Source of the DNA: Flavobacterium tructae
GTDB taxonomy: Bacteria; Bacteroidota; Bacteroidia; Flavobacteriales; Flavobacteriaceae
Assembly: GCF_002217475.1 (NCBI RefSeq)
Contig: NZ_MUHH01000025.1
Span: forward strand, 62,001 to 126,000
Reading direction: 5' to 3'
DNA length: 64,000 nt
The position numbers and the translations under genes were made by a program. Below the pieces are notes generated by a model. That model was not told the origin of the DNA, made no database searches, and saw nothing but the letters and a program-made list of their open reading frames with translations. Shown one piece after another: positions 1 to 9,436 of this stretch. Within the stretch, counting starts at the first letter, position 1, and each line of letters begins with the position of its first letter.

Positions 1-330
1 ACCAATATCTTCTTTTGTAATTCCAAGTTCTTTTTCGGTACCTAATTCTACAGGCAATCCGTGAGTATCCCAACCGGCTTTTCTTTTTACCTGAAAACCT
101 TTTTGAGTTTTGTAACGACAGAAAATATCTTTAATTGCGCGAGCCATCACGTGGTGAATTCCCGGCAATCCGTTTGCTGAAGGCGGACCTTCAAAAAACA
201 CATAAGGCTCAGCACCTTCACGGGTACTTACACTCTTTTCAAATATATTTTCTTTCTTCCAAAAATCAAGTACTTCTGACGCTACTGTTGGCAAGTCAAG
301 TCCTTTGTATTCAGTAAATTTTGTGCTCAT
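1..330 (-). CDS. ileS: Isoleucyl-tRNA synthetase, N-terminal fragment (runs off the window)
   Basis: Only the first 110 codons are inside the window; the gene continues past base 1. The enzyme charges tRNA-Ile in the cytoplasm. The fragment shows the class I synthetase ATP-binding region, with [16 protein letters not shown] followed by an Arg-Ala-Ile-Lys-Asp helix and then [11 protein letters not shown]. The HIGH signature is replaced by GIHH, as I recall for the Bacteroidota and eukaryote-like IleS type rather than the E. coli type. The start is the ATG whose complement ends at base 330; no upstream in-frame alternative is better. recO lies further downstream on the window but upstream of this gene in transcription, about 130 bp away, so co-transcription is possible. 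Identification is firm because the motif order is specific to IleS. Confidence 0.93.
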   Translation of the reverse strand, partial: MSTKFTEYKGLDLPTVASEVLDFWKKENIFEKSVSTREGAEPYVFFEGPPSANGLPGIHHVMARAIKDIFCRYKTQKGFQVKRKAGWDTHGLPVELGTEKELGITKEDIG

Positions 331-460
331 TTTATACTTTTCTTAAACGAGGTGCGAAAGTAAGGAATTTTGAGGAATATAGATAAAAGATGTTTAAAAA
401 AAGCGTCCGGATAGAAAATTTCTAATAGATCTCGTAAAAAAGATTGCCGATTTTAAAAAA

Positions 461-1174
461 TTAAGAAAAAATCTCCTTTAAAACCTCTAAAGATTTTGGT
501 TTTTTAAATCCTTCCAAATGAAAACTGTAGTAATCAATAAGGATTTTCAGTAAAATTTGCCTTTCCGCTACATGAAAAACCTTCTGATCGTTTTCGAATT
601 TAAGATCTATCAGTTTCTTAAAAAGATTTGTTTCATGTTCCGTCAAAGTATTCGCCCCATGAAACAAAGTAAAAACGCCGTCAATCATTTCAAAATAAGA
701 AAATTCGACTTCTGAAACATCAGGATAAAAACCAAAATACTTTGTAGCTTCCAAAAGCAGAATCAAATGAAAATTCGAAATTTCATCATGGTGGTCGAGC
801 CAACTCAGTGCTGTCTCTAAAAACACAAAAAAGGCTTCATTTTTTTCTTCTTCCTGAATGGAATAATGAAGCATTTCAGACAAAAACATAACCATCGTAC
901 TTTTTACAAGATCGGTATGAATACTTTGAAAAGGCACTGCTGTTTTAATCTCTTTAAAAGTTTCTAAAGTCCCTTTATTCTTATGCATCGCCTCAATTTC
1001 CAGAACGGACAATGGCTGAAAATAAGCAATTTTCTGACTTGCTTTCCGACTCAAAAAGGCATCACGTACAAAATAAGATTTCAATCCGTGTGAAAGTGTA
1101 AAGCACTTTACGATCAGACTTTTCTCCTGAAATTTTAACGATGAGATTACTATTGCTTTGGTTTTGACTAGCAA
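461..1174 (-). CDS. recO: DNA repair protein RecO
   Basis: RecO helps RecR load RecA onto SSB-coated single-stranded DNA during RecF-pathway gap repair. The 237-residue length is normal for the family. Residues 1-75 form the expected N-terminal OB-fold, beginning MLVKTKAIVISSLKFQEKS and continuing through the FVRDAF strand. The rest is predicted helical. Only one cysteine is obvious in the N-terminal part, so the zinc-binding cluster of some RecO proteins is absent. It lies 138 bp downstream of the PorZ-like gene on the same strand. The spacer is filled with short repetitive 'ttagattnttag' words and is not an obvious promoter. Confidence 0.93.
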   Translation of the reverse strand: MLVKTKAIVISSLKFQEKSLIVKCFTLSHGLKSYFVRDAFLSRKASQKIAYFQPLSVLEIEAMHKNKGTLETFKEIKTAVPFQSIHTDLVKSTMVMFLSEMLHYSIQEEEKNEAFFVFLETALSWLDHHDEISNFHLILLLEATKYFGFYPDVSEVEFSYFEMIDGVFTLFHGANTLTEHETNLFKKLIDLKFENDQKVFHVAERQILLKILIDYYSFHLEGFKKPKSLEVLKEIFS

Positions 1175-1312
1175 GATTAGATTTTTAGATTATTAGACTT
1201 CTTAGATGTTAGATTTCTTAGATTATTGGATTTTTAGACTATTGGACTGCTTAGATGTTAATTCTTTCTAATGATCCAACAATCTAAAAATCCAATTATC
1301 TCAATTAGCAAA
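1175..1312. repeat. AT-rich spacer of inverted repeated words between recO and the porZ-like gene
   Basis: The spacer repeats variants of 'ttagatttcttagattattgg' in its first half, and their complement ('ccaacaatctaaaaatccaatt') in its second half. It can therefore fold into an imperfect long hairpin. There is no open reading frame and no clear terminator T-run. Similar word-like spacers recur between several co-directional gene pairs in this window. Confidence 0.6.
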
Positions 1313-3595
1313 TTACCTAATTATCATTATCTTTTTTACTTTAGTTTCACTTCCGTCTTCGGCTGAAATAAAAACCATATAAACGCCGGAAGCAACTTTA
1401 TACTTTCCGAAAGCAGTCGTGTCCCATTCGATTGTTCCGCCTGATGAAGTAGTTTCGTAAACTAAATTACCTTCGATGTCTGTAATTTTTATATTGGCTT
1501 TATCAATAAGTCCGGCAACTTTTACTGTTCCGGCATAGTTAGGGCGCACGGGATTTGGATAAACGTAAACATTATTCAAATCTTCGTTTGCTCCTGTTGC
1601 AATTCCTTTAAACGAAATCATTCCTTTGTTGGTCGCAATAAAGACTTCACCGGTAGCACTATTAATTTTGACATCGTTTATTACATTACTTGGCAAAGGC
1701 GAATTGTTTATTGTAAAATGATATTTTGTTTCCTGACCGTTTGACGATACCATGAAAATCCCGGAATCAATTGTACCAATCCATTTATTATTTGCTCCGT
1801 CTACTGCAATCGATGTGATAAACTGTTCATAAAGCAGCTCCTGAGCCAAATTGTCTTCCATAATTATAATTGGATTCGCTTTTAGCTGGCTTTCGGTCTG
1901 GAAACCTCCAACATTGGATAAAACTCTCAGTCCTTTTGTGGTACCAATCCAAAGTTGATTTTTTGTATCAAGCGCCACAGCTCTCACATCTTCGATTGGT
2001 AAATTCCCTAAATCAGCACCGGAAGTAATCTTTTTAAAAGTATTGTTACTTTCGTTAAAAGCAATTACTCCGTCATTACTCGTTGCGATCCATTTGGTAT
2101 TGTTTCTATCGACCACTATCCCGGCATAATTGGTTGTTTCAGCATCTTTAAGAATTGCACTTGTCGCATAACTTTGCCATTTTCCATCGGTTTTCAAAAC
2201 TTTTAATCCGTTCTTAATCCTACTGTTAGTGACCCACAAATTTCCCGTTTTATCAAACACAGTTCCGTTAATACGAACATCAATATAGTTGGGACCTGCG
2301 AACGAAATCGATTCTAATCCGCTATTTTTTTCATTGTACAATAAGACCGGGATATCGTTTTCTATTTTCAATAACCCGGAGAAGAAGGAACTTACAAAAA
2401 CCTGTTTTTCATTACTGGGGTTCGTAATTACCCTTGTCATTGACTTCGCTCCAAAAACCCCTGAGTAAGGAATGTTTAGCCAGCCCGAAGTACTATACTT
2501 ACTCACTCCATAACTGTCTAGCTCATACGGATTGTAAAAAGTATCATAATCCCCATACACTGCCCAAAGCGCATTAGGACTTACATCTAAAGAAAAAATA
2601 TTATTTCGAACCGGTCCTGATGGTGTATTCTCCTGAAAAGCGGAAGTTCCTGAAAGTGTCGATGAAAACAATCCCTTTTCTTTTGTCCCTATATATATTT
2701 GATCTCCAACAACACTAGAACAGGTAAAATTCAGCGTATTATCCAAGACCTGTGTATTGGTAATCTGACGCATCAATACCATTTGATTGTTATACACATA
2801 AACAACATCCGGCGTCGTGATTATTAGATTATGATTTACAGTACGCATATCGACTGAAGGTTTTGGAAGCTGTAAAAACCCAACAAATGAATTGGAGTTG
2901 TATCGGTGTATGAATCCTGCCGAACTTATCGCAATCAGCTCTGAATCCAACGATTCAATACTGCTCCAGTCACCGCCGTTTACCAGACTCCATTGGTTAA
3001 AATCAATAAGATTAGCATTTGTACTGTTGGCTTTTTTAATTCCGTTTGAAGTCGCAGCATAAAAGAATCCATTAAAATAAGCCGTTTGTCTTACTCTAAC
3101 TTCGGCACCATTATCTCCAATAAAATAAGTATCTCCAAATTTCAGACTAGTTAAATTGAACTGTACAATTCCGAAATCGCACGAAACATAAACCACTCCC
3201 TTATATTCCATAAAATGGTTAATTCTTTTCAGGTTGGACGGTAATTGTTTATTTATGATATCAATGACCTTTAATATACTGCCATCGGTTTCATTTACCA
3301 CAATCATTAGTCCGTTTTCGTATCCAATTATGGTTTTCTTAAATTCTTCACTATGGTATGAAGCAGAAATGGTCTGCCCGGAAAGTCCATCGACCGTTGT
3401 AGTCATTTTAACTGTGTTCAGAGCTGTATTTTTAGAGAAAAGAGCATTCTCTGAAGCTACAAAAACAGTTGTTGAAGATTGCGAAATATCTTTTATCTCG
3501 TTAAACGAAAAATACCCCTGCCAGGACAATTTATTCTGAGAGAAACAAAATTGTACTACCAACAAAAGTAAAACATACAAAAACTTTCTTTTCAT
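1313..3595 (-). CDS. porZ: PorZ-like type IX secretion system beta-propeller protein
   Basis: This 760-residue exported protein has a signal peptide (residues 1-19, ending CFSQ) and repeated propeller-like blades such as 'IWIGTTKGLRVL', 'KWIATSNDGVIAF' and 'KWIGTIDSGIFMV'. It ends in a T9SS type A sorting domain from about residue 675, with VYPNPVRP, SGVYMVF and the basic C-terminus KVKKIMIIR. In Porphyromonas gingivalis, PorZ is a two-propeller component of the surface attachment complex and itself carries a CTD. The size, two-propeller layout and CTD match, and I recall porZ often lying beside recO in Bacteroidota. The alternative is a generic two-component-regulator-propeller T9SS cargo. 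It is followed on the same strand by recO. The function is inferred from family resemblance. Confidence 0.75.
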   Translation of the reverse strand: MKRKFLYVLLLLVVQFCFSQNKLSWQGYFSFNEIKDISQSSTTVFVASENALFSKNTALNTVKMTTTVDGLSGQTISASYHSEEFKKTIIGYENGLMIVVNETDGSILKVIDIINKQLPSNLKRINHFMEYKGVVYVSCDFGIVQFNLTSLKFGDTYFIGDNGAEVRVRQTAYFNGFFYAATSNGIKKANSTNANLIDFNQWSLVNGGDWSSIESLDSELIAISSAGFIHRYNSNSFVGFLQLPKPSVDMRTVNHNLIITTPDVVYVYNNQMVLMRQITNTQVLDNTLNFTCSSVVGDQIYIGTKEKGLFSSTLSGTSAFQENTPSGPVRNNIFSLDVSPNALWAVYGDYDTFYNPYELDSYGVSKYSTSGWLNIPYSGVFGAKSMTRVITNPSNEKQVFVSSFFSGLLKIENDIPVLLYNEKNSGLESISFAGPNYIDVRINGTVFDKTGNLWVTNSRIKNGLKVLKTDGKWQSYATSAILKDAETTNYAGIVVDRNNTKWIATSNDGVIAFNESNNTFKKITSGADLGNLPIEDVRAVALDTKNQLWIGTTKGLRVLSNVGGFQTESQLKANPIIIMEDNLAQELLYEQFITSIAVDGANNKWIGTIDSGIFMVSSNGQETKYHFTINNSPLPSNVINDVKINSATGEVFIATNKGMISFKGIATGANEDLNNVYVYPNPVRPNYAGTVKVAGLIDKANIKITDIEGNLVYETTSSGGTIEWDTTAFGKYKVASGVYMVFISAEDGSETKVKKIMIIR

Positions 3596-3670
3596 TATTT
3601 GATAAATTCAGATAGACAAATATACTACAAACGAAAGTATTTGATTTTTGTTCTCCTGCAAATAAAAAAT

Positions 3671-3706
3671 GCCTCCGATTTGTCTTTAAAAAAGACAAAT
3701 GGAGGC
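3671..3706 (-). terminator. Intrinsic terminator downstream of gdhA
   Basis: The arms GCCTCC(A)TTTGTCTTT and AAAGACAAAT(C)GGAGGC form a stem of about 15 bp with a short loop. On the minus strand the stem is followed by ATTTTTTATTT. It sits 24 bp after the gdhA stop codon and separates gdhA from the porZ-like gene. Confidence 0.88.
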
Positions 3707-3729
3707 ACTAAAAAACTATAACTAAAAAA

Positions 3730-5073
3730 TTATACTACACCCTGAGCAAGCATAGCATCGGCAACTTTAACAAATCCTGCAATGTTAGCTCCTTTTACGT
3801 AGTCAACATAACCTGATTTATCCGAACCGTATTTTACACATGAAGCATGAATTGCTAACATGATTCCTTTTAATCTTTCGTCAACTTCTTCAGAAGACCA
3901 GCTTAAACGCAATGAGTTTTGCGACATTTCAAGACCTGAAGTTGCAACACCACCAGCATTAGAAGCTTTTCCCGGAGCGAATAAAATTTTAGCATCAAGG
4001 AAAACAGTAACTGCCTCTGGTGTAGATGGCATATTTGCTCCTTCTGCAACAGCAATACAACCGTTAGCCACTAAAACCTTAGCTTCATCACCATTCAATT
4101 CGTTTTGAGTTGCACATGGTAATGCTACATCACATTTAACTTCCCATGGACGTTTTCCTTCTACATATTTTGCATTTGGATATTTCGCCACATACTCACT
4201 AATTCTTCCTCTAAGCTCATTTTTCAGCTCCATTACGAAAGCTAATTTTTCAGCATCGATTCCGTCTGCATCATAAATATATCCTGCAGAATCTGACAAT
4301 GTAACTACTTTTGCTCCTAATTGAGTTGCTTTTTCAGTTGCGTACTGTGCTACGTTTCCAGAACCTGAAACAGCAACAATTTTCCCTTCAAAGTCATCTC
4401 CTTTAGTTGCCAACATACTTTGAGCAAAATAAACTGCTCCGTAACCTGTAGCCTCAGGACGAATTAATGATCCTCCGAAAGAAATTCCTTTCCCGGTTAA
4501 AACTCCGGTGAATTCATTTCTTAATCTTTTGTATTGACCAAACATATATCCTACTTCTCTACCACCTACTCCGATATCTCCGGCAGGAACGTCAGTATCA
4601 GCTCCGATATGTTTTGAAAGTTCCGTCATAAAACTTTGACAGAATTTCATGATTTCATTATCTGATTTTCCTTTTGGATCAAAATCAGATCCTCCTTTAC
4701 CACCACCCATTGGCAATGTTGTTAAACTATTTTTGAAAGTCTGCTCGAAAGCCAAAAACTTCAAAATACTTAAGTTAACAGAAGGATGAAAACGCAAACC
4801 ACCTTTGTAAGGTCCGATTGCTGAGTTCATCTGGATACGATATCCTTTATTAACCTGGATTTCTCCTTTGTCATTTAACCAGTTCACTCTAAACAAGATA
4901 ACACGTTCAGGCTCTACCATACGCTCTAAAAGCATTTTGTTCTGGTATTTTTTATTTTCTTCAATAAAAGGAATTACCGTTTCGGCAACTTCTAAAACTG
5001 CTTGTAAAAACTCTGATTCATTCGGGTTTTTTTGACTAACCGAATCCATAAAAGCGGTAATACTTTGTGACAT
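3730..5073 (-). CDS. gdhA: NADP-specific glutamate dehydrogenase
   Basis: The enzyme makes L-glutamate from 2-oxoglutarate and ammonium with NADPH. The 447-residue protein starts MSQSITAFMD. An in-frame ATG 69 bp further upstream would add 23 hydrophobic and Asn-rich residues without homology, so the internal start is preferred. The catalytic segment PMGGGKGGSDFDP contains Lys126, equivalent to the catalytic lysine of hexameric bacterial GDH. The NADP-binding Rossmann part carries GSGNVAQYA. The length matches the roughly 450-residue hexameric class. The gene has its own downstream terminator and no close neighbours, so it is probably monocistronic. Confidence 0.97.
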   Translation of the reverse strand: MSQSITAFMDSVSQKNPNESEFLQAVLEVAETVIPFIEENKKYQNKMLLERMVEPERVILFRVNWLNDKGEIQVNKGYRIQMNSAIGPYKGGLRFHPSVNLSILKFLAFEQTFKNSLTTLPMGGGKGGSDFDPKGKSDNEIMKFCQSFMTELSKHIGADTDVPAGDIGVGGREVGYMFGQYKRLRNEFTGVLTGKGISFGGSLIRPEATGYGAVYFAQSMLATKGDDFEGKIVAVSGSGNVAQYATEKATQLGAKVVTLSDSAGYIYDADGIDAEKLAFVMELKNELRGRISEYVAKYPNAKYVEGKRPWEVKCDVALPCATQNELNGDEAKVLVANGCIAVAEGANMPSTPEAVTVFLDAKILFAPGKASNAGGVATSGLEMSQNSLRLSWSSEEVDERLKGIMLAIHASCVKYGSDKSGYVDYVKGANIAGFVKVADAMLAQGVV

Positions 5074-5354
5074 GATTATTAGATTATTAACATTTAAGAA
5101 AACGTTTTCGTTATTTACGACAAAGGTAATCGAAAATGACATTTATTGAATATTTTTTTACGATTCTCTTAAACTTTTATTCATTATCCACTAAATCAAG
5201 AAAAAAGATATTTTAGGTTTTGCTTTTTAAAGTAAATTACTACCGATATATCTAATATTTTAATATTTTTAATAAATATTCATCAATACAGCTCTTTATA
5301 CTTCTTAGTTCCTCCTCTTTTTATATATTTGCCGGGATTTGAAAGCCCAAACCT

Positions 5355-6140
5355 ATGCTCAAACCTATAATACTCACGTTATTTGCCTTTCTGGGCATCT
5401 CAACAGTATCAACCGCACAATCAAGACTGGCTCACGAAGTTGGTTTAATATTCGGCCCTGTAACTTTTCAGTCTGATTTTGGAGAAAGAAACGACCTGGA
5501 CACTAATCTTGGAAATACAGGATTTGGAGTTGGATTGGTTCACTTTATCAATTTTTCCACCAACAGTAACAGAGAACGATTCTTTTCGGAACATTTCAAA
5601 GTGAGAACAGAACTTTCATTCAATAGTACCAAACTGAATCATTTTGGAAAATGGATCGAGAAAAAACCTGAAACACTAGGTGTTAGACAACTCAAAGCCA
5701 TGCAAGGAAAATCGACTGTAATAAGTCTTGGATCCCAACTGGAGTTTTCTCCCCTGAAAATACATTATTATGAAAATTCTGTAGGTGCTTTCAGTCCTTA
5801 TGTCAGTTTAGGTTTCTTGGTAAGTTATTATACTACAGAAGTTAGTTCGAGTCTTGGCAAGTTGGGAAGTCCCGAAGCTACATTTCCTAAGTACCAGACT
5901 CCTTCAGATGGTCGACAATATGGCTTTTCGAGTGAAAATGGTATTGTTTTATCGGGTACTGCCGGAATAGGTGTTCATTATAAATTAAATGAAATGAGCG
6001 ATTTAATGCTTGAAGGTCGTTTTCAGGCTTTTAGCTCCGACTGGGTAGACGGTCTAAATCCGAATAAGAAAATTTACAAAGAAAACAAATCAAACGACGC
6101 TCAGATTTGGTTTAATATAGGATATATTCAATACTTATAA
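5355..6140 (+). CDS. Outer-membrane-like protein resembling the THC0290_0291 family
   Basis: The 261-residue protein has a signal peptide (about residues 1-21, ending STVSTAQ). The mature part is rich in alternating strands, with phrases such as HEVGLIFGPVTFQSDFGERNDLDTN and GNTGFGVGLVHFINF. It ends in an aromatic-flanked final strand IWFNIGYIQYL, typical of a small outer-membrane beta-barrel. From memory it fits the Flavobacteriia family annotated THC0290_0291, whose function is unknown. A TATATTTG -7-like element precedes it at 5324-5331, without a convincing -33 element. A shared bidirectional terminator follows. Confidence 0.65.
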   Translation: MLKPIILTLFAFLGISTVSTAQSRLAHEVGLIFGPVTFQSDFGERNDLDTNLGNTGFGVGLVHFINFSTNSNRERFFSEHFKVRTELSFNSTKLNHFGKWIEKKPETLGVRQLKAMQGKSTVISLGSQLEFSPLKIHYYENSVGAFSPYVSLGFLVSYYTTEVSSSLGKLGSPEATFPKYQTPSDGRQYGFSSENGIVLSGTAGIGVHYKLNEMSDLMLEGRFQAFSSDWVDGLNPNKKIYKENKSNDAQIWFNIGYIQYL

Positions 6141-6160
6141 TTTTATAAATCCCAAATAAA

Positions 6161-6207
6161 AAATCCCAAATTCCAAAATAATACAAATTGGAATTTGGGA
6201 TTTTTTT
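6161..6207. terminator. Bidirectional intrinsic terminator
   Basis: AAATCCCAAATTCCAA and its complement TTGGAATTTGGGATTT form a 16-bp stem with a short AT loop. A T7 run follows on the plus strand and a T6 run on the minus strand. It lies between two convergent genes and should stop both. Confidence 0.85.
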
Positions 6208-6216
6208 ATGCTTTTT

Positions 6217-7359
6217 TTATGCTAAAGCCTGCTCTAAGTCGGCAATTAAGTCTTCGGCATCTTCAATACCAACGCTCAATCGAACTAAGTCATCGGTAAT
6301 ACCCACTTCAGCTCTTTTATCTGCCGGGATCGATGCGTGTGTCATCAAAGCCGGATGATTGGCCAAAGATTCCACTCCACCTAAAGACTCCGCCAAAGTA
6401 AAAACTTTCAGCTTCTCTAAAAAAGCAATTGAGTCTTCTTTTTTCCCTGATTTAAAAGTAAAAGATACCATTCCTCCAAAAGCTTTCATTTGCTTTTTGG
6501 CAATTTCATGAAAAGGATGGCTTTCTAAGCCCGGATAATAAACCGTATCGATCTTAGGGTGCTTACTTAAATATTGAACCACTTTTTCTCCGTTTTCACA
6601 ATGTCTCTGTACTCTTAACGAAAGTGTTTTGATGCCTCTTAAAACCAGGAAGCTGTCCATTGGCCCTAATGTCGCTCCGGTCGCAAATTGCTGAAAATGC
6701 AGCTGATCTCCTAAAGCTTCATCTTTGACAATTAAAGCACCCGCAATTACATCTGAGTGTCCTCCTAAATATTTTGTTGCAGAGTGCATTACGATATCAG
6801 CACCCAAATCAAGAGGTTTTTGCAAGTAAGGAGTAGCAAATGTATTATCGACAGCAAATAAAATATTGTTGGCTTTCGTAATTTTGGCTACTTCCTGAAT
6901 GTCTGCTAATTTCATTAACGGATTAGTTGGCGTCTCCACCCAGATCAATTTCGTATTTTCATTGATTAATGATTTCAGTTTTTCGATATCTGTCATATCC
7001 ACAAAGTGAAACTTAATTCCTGAATCTTTATATATTCTGGAGAACATTCTGTAAGTTCCTCCATACAAATCATCCATTGCGATAATCTCATCACCGGCTT
7101 TAAACGATCTCAAAATACAATCTGTTGCTGCTAAGCCTGATGAAAAAGCCAATCCACGAGTACCATTTTCAATACTAGCCAAAGCATTTTCTAAAGCTGT
7201 ACGTGTTGGATTTGAAGCACGACTATACTCATAATCCGCCAAAGGCTTACCCGGACTGGTTTGTATAAAAGTTGAAGTTTGATACACCGGAGGCATAACC
7301 GCTCCTGTAGCCGGATCATGATGCTGACCCCCATGTATTACTTTAGTATTGAATTTCAT
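6217..7359 (-). CDS. Cystathionine gamma-synthase / gamma-lyase family PLP enzyme
   Basis: This is a Cys/Met-metabolism PLP enzyme of 380 residues, the normal length. The PLP lysine is K196 in MHSATKYLGGHSDV. The phosphate-binding SSGLAATD and the substrate-binding region EYSRASNPTR are present. Members interconvert cysteine, cystathionine and homocysteine. The exact reaction (synthase MetB or lyase MctB/CGL) cannot be told from sequence alone. The gene is convergent with the upstream outer-membrane gene and appears monocistronic. No methionine-pathway neighbour is present to settle the direction. Confidence 0.9.
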   Translation of the reverse strand: MKFNTKVIHGGQHHDPATGAVMPPVYQTSTFIQTSPGKPLADYEYSRASNPTRTALENALASIENGTRGLAFSSGLAATDCILRSFKAGDEIIAMDDLYGGTYRMFSRIYKDSGIKFHFVDMTDIEKLKSLINENTKLIWVETPTNPLMKLADIQEVAKITKANNILFAVDNTFATPYLQKPLDLGADIVMHSATKYLGGHSDVIAGALIVKDEALGDQLHFQQFATGATLGPMDSFLVLRGIKTLSLRVQRHCENGEKVVQYLSKHPKIDTVYYPGLESHPFHEIAKKQMKAFGGMVSFTFKSGKKEDSIAFLEKLKVFTLAESLGGVESLANHPALMTHASIPADKRAEVGITDDLVRLSVGIEDAEDLIADLEQALA

Positions 7360-7434
7360 ATGTTTATAAATTTTAAATCCTTAATTCTGCTACAAATTTA
7401 CCGTTTAATTTATTTTAATCCTGACACAACTTCT

Positions 7435-7442
7435 TACCTTTG
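7435..7442 (+). promoter_or_regulatory. Candidate Bacteroidota -7 element upstream of the DUF4163 lipoprotein
   Basis: TACCTTTG matches the TAnnTTTG -7 consensus and lies 22 bp before the ATG. No convincing TTTG is seen at the expected -33 position, so this is a weak call. Confidence 0.4.
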
Positions 7443-7464
7443 TATATAATTAACATTTTTTGAC

Positions 7465-8208
7465 ATGAAACATTATCCTTTTATACTCTTTTTGCTTTTA
7501 ACGTTTGTAAGCTGCAGCAAAGAACTTTCATTTGAAAATGAGTCATTTGAAAAAGAATCTACAATCCCCTGCGAAAAGGACTGCCCGAAAATAACGATCG
7601 ACGTTCCTATTGCAAAAAATATTCCTGTTGTTGCCGACAGTATTAATAAAAAAGTTTTCTCCGTGATAAAAGAGATCGTCTATTTTGAAGAAGATCCCAA
7701 AAAAGCTAACGACTACAAATCTTTGGCAGCCTCTTTTATAGCTTCTTATGAAGAAATGCACAAAAAATTCCCAACAGAAACTTTCGGATGGGAAGCAACC
7801 GTAAAAGGGAATGTCGAATTTGAATCTGATGAGATTATCAATATCAAAATTGATCACTATACTTTTACCGGAGGTGCACACGGTTATCAAGGATATCGCT
7901 CCTTACTGTTTCATTCCAAAACCGGAAAAACAATTTTCATCGATCAGATCTTTAAAAACGAAAAAGAATTTATGGCTTATGCCGAAAAGGAATTCCGCAA
8001 AAAATATAAAATCCCTGAAAAATCAAATATCAATGCAACTGGTCTAATGTTTGAAAATGATAAATTCCACCTGCCACAGAACATTTTTTATACGAAAGAA
8101 GGATTGCTCTTATATTACAACTCTTACGAAGCCGCTTCTTATGCCGACGGGCCTAAAGAGCTATTGTTTCCGTACGATGAAGTCAGCAAGTATTTAAAGT
8201 ACCAATAA
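7465..8208 (+). CDS. Lipoprotein with DUF4163 and DUF3298 (RsiV-like) domains
   Basis: The 247-residue precursor has a lipobox ending TFVSC at residue 17, so it should be lipid-anchored in the cell envelope. The body matches the DUF4163 then DUF3298 order. It contains the YTFTGGAHGYQGYRSLLFHSKTGK signature near residues 132-155 and a later LLLYYNSYE strand. The same fold forms the extracytoplasmic part of the anti-sigma factor RsiV, a lysozyme-binding protein. No transmembrane segment or anti-sigma part is present, so a sigma-regulatory role is not implied. It is an isolated gene with no terminator obvious downstream, only a short repetitive spacer. Confidence 0.8.
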   Translation: MKHYPFILFLLLTFVSCSKELSFENESFEKESTIPCEKDCPKITIDVPIAKNIPVVADSINKKVFSVIKEIVYFEEDPKKANDYKSLAASFIASYEEMHKKFPTETFGWEATVKGNVEFESDEIINIKIDHYTFTGGAHGYQGYRSLLFHSKTGKTIFIDQIFKNEKEFMAYAEKEFRKKYKIPEKSNINATGLMFENDKFHLPQNIFYTKEGLLLYYNSYEAASYADGPKELLFPYDEVSKYLKYQ

Positions 8209-8273
8209 TTTTAATCCAAAGCCGCATAACCTAAAAAACCTTAGAATCTCAGAATATTAGCAACTTAGAACCT

Positions 8274-9425
8274 CTATTTAGCCCCTTCCTGAACATCGTA
8301 TTTCATCTTACGCAAAACTCGAAGCGCCTCTTTAAAGGACAGGTAAATATTACCAAAAGGTTTTAAAAGCAGTTTGGCATCAATCAATTTTTGTTTGGCA
8401 TCCTCAAAACCATTCAGATGACAGATCATAAAAGTAGAAGGCAGATTTTCCAGATCTTTTAATTCACGCTCTGACAAAGCGATCCCTTTCTGAAGTTTTT
8501 GGAGTAGCGCGATATTTGAATTGTAAATATGATACAACATTTTCCGATTGAATTCCGGGGGCTGAAAAAGCATTTCATTTTCAATTTTATAATAACCGTT
8601 GTCAAAAAAATGAATGGTTTGCTTCTCCAACGGATAATAACTGGTCTTGTCATTTAACCCCAACGGAACATATTCTGTTATGGTAAAACTATCTTCATCA
8701 TAAACAATCGTAACCACATCCTGAGCAGAATAAAAAAGCTTAATCTGTTCGTTTATCAACTCAATATCAACGCGGGATAAGAATGTTTTATCTCTGGATT
8801 TTTTAGGAACTCCTGCCCAGCAGATCACAAATAATTCTTTAAAAACATGGTACTTAGGCGACATGTCTTTGTGTCTGAAATTCATAAAATCAATTACCCC
8901 GTCAAGTGTGTACTGAATACTGTTTCTTGAGCTGTTTTCGATCCCGATGACCGTTTCTGTATTTTGATAGTTCTTTTCGACCTCGCCTTCAACAGGAACA
9001 GAATTACTTCCGCGCCGCATAAAAACACTATTGGCAAGAATGGTATGAATTCCTTTTTTAAAATAAGAGATTTTACTTTTGGGTTTAATCGTCACCAATC
9101 CGATTACTTTATCTTTTGGAAGATTGGGAAACGGTACATTCTCGTATTGAATTTTAGGCGGATTTTCTAAAAAGGCATTCACGAGATTCTGAATTCGGCT
9201 ATCATCAAAAAAATCATCCCCAACGATTTCGTTGTCGTGATCTTCCACCCCCACCACGATATAAGAATTATTGGTCGGGTTTGAATTGGATAAGGCACAG
9301 ATATGTTTCAGGAATTTCCCTTTTCCTTCCCGCGAATGCAGATTCAGTTGCCTTTTCTTATCATAAAAACTACTCTCGTCGTTATGAGCGAGCAGGTTTT
9401 TTATCAAAAGGCGTTTGTTGATCAT
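8274..9425 (-). CDS. AlbA_2 (Schlafen-type) domain protein, putative ATP-binding regulator
   Basis: The 383-residue protein begins with an AlbA_2 domain (about residues 10-125): LLAHNDESSFYDKKRQLNLHS, then HICALSNSNPTNNSYIVVGVED. This domain occurs in Schlafen-like nucleic-acid-associated proteins and in bacterial regulators annotated 'ATP-binding protein'. The C-terminal half is helical without a recognised motif. There is no signal peptide, so it is probably cytoplasmic. The physiological role is unknown. It lies next to the four-helix bundle gene but the AT-rich gap between them argues against a functional pair. Confidence 0.75.
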   Translation of the reverse strand: MINKRLLIKNLLAHNDESSFYDKKRQLNLHSREGKGKFLKHICALSNSNPTNNSYIVVGVEDHDNEIVGDDFFDDSRIQNLVNAFLENPPKIQYENVPFPNLPKDKVIGLVTIKPKSKISYFKKGIHTILANSVFMRRGSNSVPVEGEVEKNYQNTETVIGIENSSRNSIQYTLDGVIDFMNFRHKDMSPKYHVFKELFVICWAGVPKKSRDKTFLSRVDIELINEQIKLFYSAQDVVTIVYDEDSFTITEYVPLGLNDKTSYYPLEKQTIHFFDNGYYKIENEMLFQPPEFNRKMLYHIYNSNIALLQKLQKGIALSERELKDLENLPSTFMICHLNGFEDAKQKLIDAKLLLKPFGNIYLSFKEALRVLRKMKYDVQEGAK

Positions 9426-9436
9426 GTGAATATTGA

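Noticed and set aside
7543..7890. 115-codon open frame antisense to the DUF4163 lipoprotein gene
   Set aside because: It is contained in a well-supported domain protein and shows only Phe/Cys-rich antisense composition.
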